The notes under the pieces: model-generated | The model's database searches: none | Told to the model about the DNA's origin: nothing | Seen by the model: the letters and a program-made list of their open reading frames with translations, nothing else | Translations under genes and position numbers: made by a program | Shown: positions 31,713 through 36,601 of the stretch, piece after piece | Position numbering within the stretch: the first letter of the stretch is position 1 | How the letters are laid out: each line of letters begins with the position of its first letter | Source: Streptomyces longispororuber | Lineage (GTDB): Bacteria; Actinomycetota; Actinomycetes; Streptomycetales; Streptomycetaceae | Reading direction: 5' to 3' | DNA length: 36,601 nt | Assembly (NCBI RefSeq): GCF_024448165.1 | Contig: NZ_JAMOLN010000099.1 | Location: forward strand, 1-36,601

Positions 31713-32577
31713 CGGCGTGGAGGCGAGCTCCACGGGCGGTTCGGGGCCCGACGGCGACGAACCCAGGAGCAAGCAGAAGAAGCCCCGCTCCTTCTGGAAG
31801 GAGCTGCCGCTCCTCATCGTCATCGCCCTGGTGCTGGCCCTGGTGATCAAGACGTTCCTGGTCCAGGCGTTCTCGATCCCGTCGGCGTCGATGGAGAACA
31901 CGCTGCAGATCGGCGACCGGGTGCTGGTCGACAAGCTCACCCCGTGGTTCGGCTCGGAGCCGGACCGCGGCGAGGTGATCGTCTTCCACGACCCGGACCA
32001 GTGGCTGGAGGGCGAGCCCACCGCGGAGCCCAACGCCGTGCAGCAGGTGCTCAGTTGGATCGGCCTGATGCCGTCCGCCGACGAGAAGGACCTCATCAAG
32101 CGCGTCGTCGGTGTCGGCGGCGACACCATCGAGTGCAAGGGCACGGGCCCGCTCAAGGTCAACGGCAAGGTGCTCAACGAGCCGTACGTCTACGCGGGCA
32201 ACACCCCGTGCAGCCCCGACAACGCGGGCGGGACCTTCAAGGTGAAGGTTCCACAAGGCAAAGTTTGGGTCATGGGTGACCACCGCCAGGACTCCATGGA
32301 CTCCCGCTACCACCAGAACGACAAGAACCAGGGCTTCGTCCCCGTCGACAACGTCGTGGGCCGCGCCATCGTCGTCGCCTGGCCGCCCACGCACTGGTCG
32401 ACGCTGCCCGTGCCGGACACCTTCGACCAGTCGGGCATCGACGCCGCGGCGAGCGCGGCCCCGGGCGCGCTCGGGCTCGCGGGTGCGGTGCCGCTGGTCC
32501 TGTGGCGCAGGCGCAAGATCAACCAGCGCCTTACCGAGGGGAACACCAGGGTTTCTGCGACCGGTACCGCCGGGTAG
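31600..32577 (+). CDS. sipY: type I signal peptidase SipY
   Basis: 325 residues. N-terminal acidic, disordered cytoplasmic part (~1-60), transmembrane segment ~64-85 (LPLLIVIALVLALVIK), Ser97 in PSASMENTL and Lys167 in LIKRVVGVGGD, GDHRQDSMDSRYH, and a C-terminal hydrophobic segment (~285-303, GALGLAGAVPLVLW) followed by basic residues, suggesting a second membrane anchor. GTG 31600 is preferred because GAGGAG lies 5 bases before it; GTG 31594 would sit directly on that Shine-Dalgarno. It overlaps the sipX reading frame by 113 bases. Confidence 0.92.
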   Translation: MGDLAVGARSGHGPEEQPGRSDDAASPAVTDPVPEDGDGVEASSTGGSGPDGDEPRSKQKKPRSFWKELPLLIVIALVLALVIKTFLVQAFSIPSASMENTLQIGDRVLVDKLTPWFGSEPDRGEVIVFHDPDQWLEGEPTAEPNAVQQVLSWIGLMPSADEKDLIKRVVGVGGDTIECKGTGPLKVNGKVLNEPYVYAGNTPCSPDNAGGTFKVKVPQGKVWVMGDHRQDSMDSRYHQNDKNQGFVPVDNVVGRAIVVAWPPTHWSTLPVPDTFDQSGIDAAASAAPGALGLAGAVPLVLWRRRKINQRLTEGNTRVSATGTAG

Positions 32578-32668
32578 GGTGCCGTCCCAGATCGCCGATC
32601 TTCCGCGGTCCGTGCCGTTCCGAGGCCGGACCGCGAGGTCGATATCTCCGACGCGGGGAGCAACTGGG

Positions 32669-33409
32669 ATGAGCACGACACGTCGTACGGCCGAGGGCCA
32701 CGGCAAGGTCGGCAGCGCGCTGTCGGGCATAGCCGTGGCCCTCGGCTGTGTGCTGTTCCTCGGCGGATTCGTGTGGGGTGCCTTCGTGTACCAGCCGTAC
32801 ACGGTGCCCACCGACTCGATGACGCCGACGATCGGCGCCGGCGACCGGGTCCTCGCCCAGCGCATCGACGGCAGTGAGGTCAAGCGCGGCGACGTCGTCG
32901 TCTTCCAGGAGGCGACCTGGGGTGACATGCCGATGGTCAAGCGCGTCGTCGGCATCGGCGGCGACAAGATCGCCTGCTGCACCGACGGCAAGCTGACCGT
33001 CAACGGCGAGAAGGTCGAAGAACCGTATCTCCCGGCTGACACGAACGCCTCGCTCACCGGCATCAAGTCCACGACCGTCCCCAAGGGGCGGCTCTTCCTC
33101 CTCGGTGACGAGCGCAGCGGCTCCCTGGACTCCAGCGTCCACCTCGGGGACTCGGAGAACGGCTCGGTGGAGCGCGGCGCCGTGCAGGCCCGGGTGGACG
33201 CCGTGGCCTGGCCCATGGACGGCATGCTGGCCAAGCCCACCGGCTTCGAGGGGATGCCCGGTGGGATCTCCACGCCGGGGCCGCTCAAGCTGATGCTGAC
33301 CGCCGTCGTGGCCGGCGCGGTCCTGGTGCTCGGCGGGGCGGCGTACGGGCCCCTCACCAAGCGGTCGCGGCGCTCGCGCACCAAGGCTCCGGAGCCGGCC
33401 CGTGCCTGA
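32669..33409 (+). CDS. sipZ: type I signal peptidase SipZ
   Basis: 246 residues, the most divergent of the four. N-terminal transmembrane segment ~18-40, Ser50 in PTDSMTPTI, Lys91 in MVKRVVGIGGD, and GDERSGSLDS in place of the GDHR box of its paralogues. A second hydrophobic segment (~210-230, LMLTAVVAGAVLVLGGAAYG) and a basic C-terminus give it two membrane anchors. ATG 32669 has GGGGAG 8 bases upstream. The next gene begins inside its last codons. Confidence 0.93.
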   Translation: MSTTRRTAEGHGKVGSALSGIAVALGCVLFLGGFVWGAFVYQPYTVPTDSMTPTIGAGDRVLAQRIDGSEVKRGDVVVFQEATWGDMPMVKRVVGIGGDKIACCTDGKLTVNGEKVEEPYLPADTNASLTGIKSTTVPKGRLFLLGDERSGSLDSSVHLGDSENGSVERGAVQARVDAVAWPMDGMLAKPTGFEGMPGGISTPGPLKLMLTAVVAGAVLVLGGAAYGPLTKRSRRSRTKAPEPARA

Positions 33410-33911
33410 GCTCGGCAAGGTGCTGCGCCCGGTGGCCAGGGTCGTGCTGCTCGACCCGGAGGGCCGCGTCCTGCTCCTGCACGGCCACGAGCCCGATGAC
33501 GCGGCGGTCGACTGGTGGTTCACGCCGGGCGGCGGTCTGGAGGGCGACGAGACGCGGGAGCAGGCGGCGCTGCGGGAACTCGCCGAGGAGACCGGCATCA
33601 CCGAGGTGGAGCTGGGGCCCGTGCTGTGGCAGCGGACCTGCTCGTTCCCGTTCGACGGGCGGCGCTGGGACCAGGACGAGTGGTACTTCCTGGCCCGTAC
33701 GACGTCCCCGGCGGACCGGGTGGAGATCAACGCGACGGGCCTGACCGACCTGGAACGACGCAGCGTCGAAGGAGCACGTTGGTGGACGTACCAGGAACTG
33801 GCCGAAGCGCATGAGACGGTGTATCCGACCAGACTCGCCGAGCTGCTGAACCGATTGCTCGACGACGGTCCCCCGAGCCGGCCGTTGGTCCTCGACACGG
33901 AAATCGTCTAG
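33402..33911 (+). CDS. NUDIX hydrolase
   Basis: 169 residues, cytoplasmic. The Nudix box is complete (GGGLEGDETREQAALRELAEETGI, given here only in outline: G, E, REL, EETG at ~residues 46-69), so it should hydrolyse a nucleoside diphosphate linked to another group, with Mg2+ or Mn2+. Substrate not predictable. GTG 33402 overlaps the sipZ end by 8 bases, so it is translated with the signal peptidase genes; no functional link is evident. Confidence 0.88.
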   Translation: MPELGKVLRPVARVVLLDPEGRVLLLHGHEPDDAAVDWWFTPGGGLEGDETREQAALRELAEETGITEVELGPVLWQRTCSFPFDGRRWDQDEWYFLARTTSPADRVEINATGLTDLERRSVEGARWWTYQELAEAHETVYPTRLAELLNRLLDDGPPSRPLVLDTEIV

Positions 33912-33966
33912 AGGCACCAGAGGCTGGCGCACAATAGGGGGACGCACGGCTGAAGGGGAACATGCC

Positions 33967-34275
33967 ATGAGCGCCGAGGACCTCGAGAAGTACGAGACCG
34001 AGATGGAGCTGAAGCTCTACCGGGAGTACCGCGACGTCGTCGGTCTGTTCAAATACGTGATCGAGACCGAGCGGCGTTTCTACCTCACCAACGACTACGA
34101 GATGCAGGTGCACTCGGTCCAGGGCGAGGTGTTCTTCGAGGTGTCCATGGCGGATGCCTGGGTCTGGGACATGTACCGGCCCGCGCGGTTCGTGAAGCAG
34201 GTGCGCGTTCTGACATTCAAGGACGTGAACATCGAGGAGCTCAACAAGAGCGACCTGGAGCTTCCGGGCAGCTGA
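33967..34275 (+). CDS. DUF2469 protein, conserved in actinobacteria
   Basis: 102 residues, very acidic and aromatic-rich (MSAEDLEKYETEMELKLYRE start; RRFYLTNDYEMQVHSV; FFEVSMADAWVWDMYRPARFVKQV). This family is strongly conserved across actinobacteria, almost always next to the yraN or rplS region, but its function is unknown. No catalytic motif or membrane segment is seen. ATG 33967 has GAAGGGGA 8-9 bases upstream. Confidence 0.9.
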   Translation: MSAEDLEKYETEMELKLYREYRDVVGLFKYVIETERRFYLTNDYEMQVHSVQGEVFFEVSMADAWVWDMYRPARFVKQVRVLTFKDVNIEELNKSDLELPGS

Positions 34276-34291
34276 TCCCGGCGTTCCTCGC

Positions 34292-34319
34292 CCCGGCGGA
34301 TGGCGGAACCCCTGCCGGG
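34292..34319 (+). terminator. possible hairpin after the DUF2469 gene
   Basis: CCCGGC (34292-34297) can pair with GCCGGG (34314-34319) across a 16-base loop, 17 bases after the stop codon. Weak evidence; pairing and position only. Confidence 0.3.
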
Positions 34320-34441
34320 CGGAGCCAGGGCGGTCGCAACCCCGTGCGGGTGGCGGACTTGTCCACAACCCGTGAGTAGTTCACCAAGATCCACTTCTTG
34401 TCCTGCGCTGCGTCAGCGTGGGTGCCGGAGGTGGTGCCGAC

Positions 34442-34819
34442 GTGAACGCACGGGGCGCGATGGGGAAGTACGGCGAGGACCTGGCCGCGAGGCGGCTGGC
34501 CGACGCCGGGATGACGGTGCTCGCGCGGAATTGGCGCGCGGGCAGGCTCGGTGAGATCGACATCGTGGCGCGGGACGGCGACGCGATCGTGGTGTGCGAG
34601 GTCAAGACCCGCCGGGGGCGGCGCGGGGCGGACGGTGCCTTCCAGCATCCGATGGCCGCGATCACTCCGGTCAAGGCGCGACGCCTGCGGGACCTCGCGG
34701 AGCGCTGGGTGCAGGAGCACGGCGGAGCGCCACCCGGCGGAGTGCGCATCGACGTGATCGGGATCCTGCTGCCGGACCGCGGGGCCGCCCGCGTCGAGTA
34801 CGCGCGGGGGGTGTCCTGA
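34442..34819 (+). CDS. YraN family endonuclease-fold protein (UPF0102)
   Basis: 125 residues. PD-(D/E)xK nuclease-like fold: GEIDIVARDG with the core Asp, then VVCEVKTRRG supplying the E-x-K pair; the KYGEDLAARRL start is typical. Function not established; it is commonly linked with comM and dprA, as here, suggesting a DNA-processing role. GTG 34442 has GGAGGTG 8 bases upstream; the longer frame from 34418 begins before this ribosome binding site. The stop overlaps the next start (TGATG). Confidence 0.9.
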   Translation: MNARGAMGKYGEDLAARRLADAGMTVLARNWRAGRLGEIDIVARDGDAIVVCEVKTRRGRRGADGAFQHPMAAITPVKARRLRDLAERWVQEHGGAPPGGVRIDVIGILLPDRGAARVEYARGVS

Positions 34820-36438
34820 TGGGATTCGCGCGTACGTGTTCGGTGGCCCTGGTAGGTGTCGAGGGCGTCGTCGTCGAGGTGCAGGCGGACCTGGAGCCGG
34901 GGGTTGCCGCGTTCACCCTTGTGGGGCTGCCCGACAAGAGCCTCGTCGAGAGCCGGGACCGGGTCAGGGCCGCGGTGGTGAACTCCGGGGCGGACTGGCC
35001 GCAGAAGAAGCTCACGGTGGGGCTGAGCCCGGCGTCCGTGCCCAAGGGCGGTTCGGGGTTCGACCTCGCCGTCGCCTGCGCCGTGCTCGGTGCAGCCGAG
35101 CGGATCGACCCACGGATCCTCGCCGACATCGTGATGGTCGGCGAGCTGGGGCTGGACGGGCGGGTGCGACCGGTCAGGGGCGTGCTCCCGGCGGTGCTCG
35201 CGGCGGCCGACGCGGGGTACGAGCAGGTCGTGGTCCCCGAGAGCACGGCGGGCGAGGCGTCCCTCGTGCCGGGGATCTCGGTTCTCGGCGTACGCAGCCT
35301 GCGCCAGCTGATCGCGGTACTCACGGACGAGCCGGTGCCCGACGAGGCGCCGGAGGACCGCACCCGCCCCGATCCCATGCTCGCCGGGCTCAGCATGCCC
35401 GGCAGCGGCGCGGGCACCGGCCTCGGCGGACCACTGCACGACGGCCACGGGCTCGACCTCGCCGACGTCGTCGGACAGCTGTCGGCCCGCACCGCGATCG
35501 AGGTGGCCGCGGCGGGCGGCCACCACGTCATGCTCTCCGGGCCGCCGGGCGCGGGCAAGACCATGCTCGCCGAGCGGCTTCCGGCCGTCCTTCCGCCCCT
35601 CACTCGCGAGGAGTCCCTCGAGGTCACGGCGATCCACTCGGTGGCGGGCATGTTGCCGCCCGGCAAGGCGATGATCGACACAGCGCCGTACTGCGCCCCG
35701 CACCACTCGGCGACGATGCAGTCCCTCGTCGGGGGCGGGCCCGGCGTGGCCAGGCCCGGCGCGGTCTCGCTGTCGCACCGCGGCGTGCTCTTCCTGGACG
35801 AGGCGCCCGAGTTCAGCGGCCAGGCGCTCGACGCGCTGCGCCAGCCCCTGGAGTCGGGGCACGTGGTGATCGCGCGGAGCGCGGGGGTGGTGCGGCTGCC
35901 CGCGCGGTTCCTGATGGCGCTCGCCGCGAACCCCTGCCCCTGCGGGCAGTACCGGGCCCTGGGCGGGGAGTGCGACTGTCCACCGGCCACCGTGCGGCGT
36001 TACCAGGCTCGGCTCTCCGGGCCGCTGATCGACCGGGTGGACCTCAGGGTCGAGGTGGACGCCGTCACGCGCAACGAACTGTCCGGGTACGGGCCGCGGG
36101 GCGACAGCACACAGGTCGTCGCCGATCGGGTGCGGGAGGCGCGGGAGCGAGCGGCGGCCCGGTTCGCGGACACCCCGTGGCGGACCAACAGCGAGGTGCC
36201 GGGGCACGCGCTGCGCACCCGGTGGCCCGCCGCGCCGGGAGCCCTGGACGAGGCCGAACTGGACCTGGAGCGCGGCTTCCTGACCGCCCGCGGGCTCGAC
36301 CGGGTGCTGCGGGTGGCCTGGACCGTCGCCGACCTCGCGGGCCGGGAGCGGCCCTTCGCCCAGGACGTGGCGCTCGCGCTGCAACTGCGGACCGGGATCT
36401 CGCGCGGGGTGCCGATGACGATCGGGGCCGGCTCGTGA
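34819..36438 (+). CDS. YifB/ComM family Mg-chelatase-like AAA+ protein
   Basis: 539 residues. N-terminal Lon-protease-like (ChlI) domain (~1-165: VGLPDKSLVESRDRVRAAV, VPKGGSGFDLA), central AAA+ Mg-chelatase domain with Walker A GPPGAGKT near residue 241, Walker B FLDEAPEF, the ANPCPCG motif, the RRYQARLSGPLIDR sensor segment, and a C-terminal helical domain. ComM of Vibrio and Haemophilus is a helicase for branch migration during natural transformation; the actinobacterial role is untested. Start overlaps yraN and the stop overlaps dprA (GTGA). Confidence 0.93.
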   Translation: MGFARTCSVALVGVEGVVVEVQADLEPGVAAFTLVGLPDKSLVESRDRVRAAVVNSGADWPQKKLTVGLSPASVPKGGSGFDLAVACAVLGAAERIDPRILADIVMVGELGLDGRVRPVRGVLPAVLAAADAGYEQVVVPESTAGEASLVPGISVLGVRSLRQLIAVLTDEPVPDEAPEDRTRPDPMLAGLSMPGSGAGTGLGGPLHDGHGLDLADVVGQLSARTAIEVAAAGGHHVMLSGPPGAGKTMLAERLPAVLPPLTREESLEVTAIHSVAGMLPPGKAMIDTAPYCAPHHSATMQSLVGGGPGVARPGAVSLSHRGVLFLDEAPEFSGQALDALRQPLESGHVVIARSAGVVRLPARFLMALAANPCPCGQYRALGGECDCPPATVRRYQARLSGPLIDRVDLRVEVDAVTRNELSGYGPRGDSTQVVADRVREARERAAARFADTPWRTNSEVPGHALRTRWPAAPGALDEAELDLERGFLTARGLDRVLRVAWTVADLAGRERPFAQDVALALQLRTGISRGVPMTIGAGS

Positions 36439-36601
36439 CGGGGGTGGGCGTCCCGGACGAGGTGCGGCTCGCCCGGGCGCGACTGACCCGGATCGTGGAG
36501 CCCGGCTGGGAGGTGGTCGGGCGGTGGCTGCGGGAGTTCGGGGCGGTCGAGACGGTGCGGCGGATCGACGAGGCGGCCGACCGGGGTGACGACAGGGCCG
36601 G
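36435..36601 (+). CDS. dprA: DprA/Smf DNA-processing protein, N-terminus (partial)
   Basis: 55 codons at the window end; the frame remains open. The start MTGVGVPDEVRLARARLTRIVEPG and following residues are in line with actinobacterial DprA/Smf N-terminal (SAM-like) domains; the Rossmann core lies outside. DprA loads RecA on incoming single-stranded DNA. GTG 36435 overlaps the ComM-like stop by 4 bases, completing a yraN-comM-dprA cluster. The name rests mainly on context and the short N-terminal match. Confidence 0.8.
   Translation, partial: MTGVGVPDEVRLARARLTRIVEPGWEVVGRWLREFGAVETVRRIDEAADRGDDRA

Noticed and set aside
1..36601. tRNA genes, CRISPR arrays, biosynthetic gene clusters, toxin-antitoxin pairs
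   Set aside because: None was recognised on either strand by reading; no repeat-spacer pattern and no cloverleaf-like sequence was noticed.

Overview
The window is a piece of actinobacterial chromosome, almost certainly from Streptomyces. Evidence: very high G+C with G/C in nearly every third codon position; many GTG starts; no TTA codon noticed in any accepted gene; an NsdA regulator; an amtB-glnK-glnD operon with a GlnR-type box; four tandem type I signal peptidases (sipWXYZ); and the ftsY...ffh...rpsP-rimM-trmD-rplS...yraN-comM-dprA order I recall for this genus. No integrase, transposase, tRNA, CRISPR array or phage gene was seen.

Layout. 1-3118: end of an MFS sugar transporter, then on the minus strand an NCS1 nucleobase-type permease followed by a luciferase-like flavin oxidoreductase whose ribosome binding site lies inside a perfect 12-bp hairpin. 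3315-7308: ftsY (SRP receptor), a small PrimPol-like protein (minus), and nsdA behind a 460-base leader that carries a striking dyad. 7639-13532: nitrogen-control operon amtB-glnK-glnD, then ffh (SRP GTPase). 13654-21553 (minus strand): eight genes matching the uncharacterised E. coli yhf/php cluster: yhfZ-type regulator, stand-alone PRD protein, YhfU, YhfT transporter, Php hydrolase, YhfS and YhfX PLP proteins, YhfW phosphopentomutase-like enzyme. 21679-27002: an FtsH protease, a SAM methyltransferase (minus), an archaeal/eukaryotic-type prolyl-tRNA synthetase and an HExxH/zinc-ribbon protein. 27200-29821: translation operon rpsP-khpA-rimM-trmD-rplS. 29900-33911: sipW-sipX-sipY-sipZ and a NUDIX hydrolase. 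33967-36601: DUF2469 protein, YraN, YifB/ComM and the start of dprA.

How the genes work together. FtsY and Ffh are the two SRP GTPases that bring membrane and secreted proteins to the translocon; the four Sip peptidases remove their signal peptides and FtsH degrades faulty membrane proteins. AmtB, GlnK and GlnD form the ammonium sensing and uptake module. The rpsP operon supplies ribosomal proteins, an assembly factor and a tRNA methyltransferase.

The most interesting part is the yhf/php system. The same 24-bp dyad with an overlapping -10 element (TACTGT) sits in front of both the regulator gene and the PRD-yhfU-yhfT genes. The regulator gene appears to be transcribed without a leader from a good promoter (TTGCCA, 17 bases, TACTGT), and php-yhfS-yhfX-yhfW seem to have their own upstream region with a repeat. 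This predicts an autoregulated, substrate-inducible uptake and catabolic pathway for an unknown compound.
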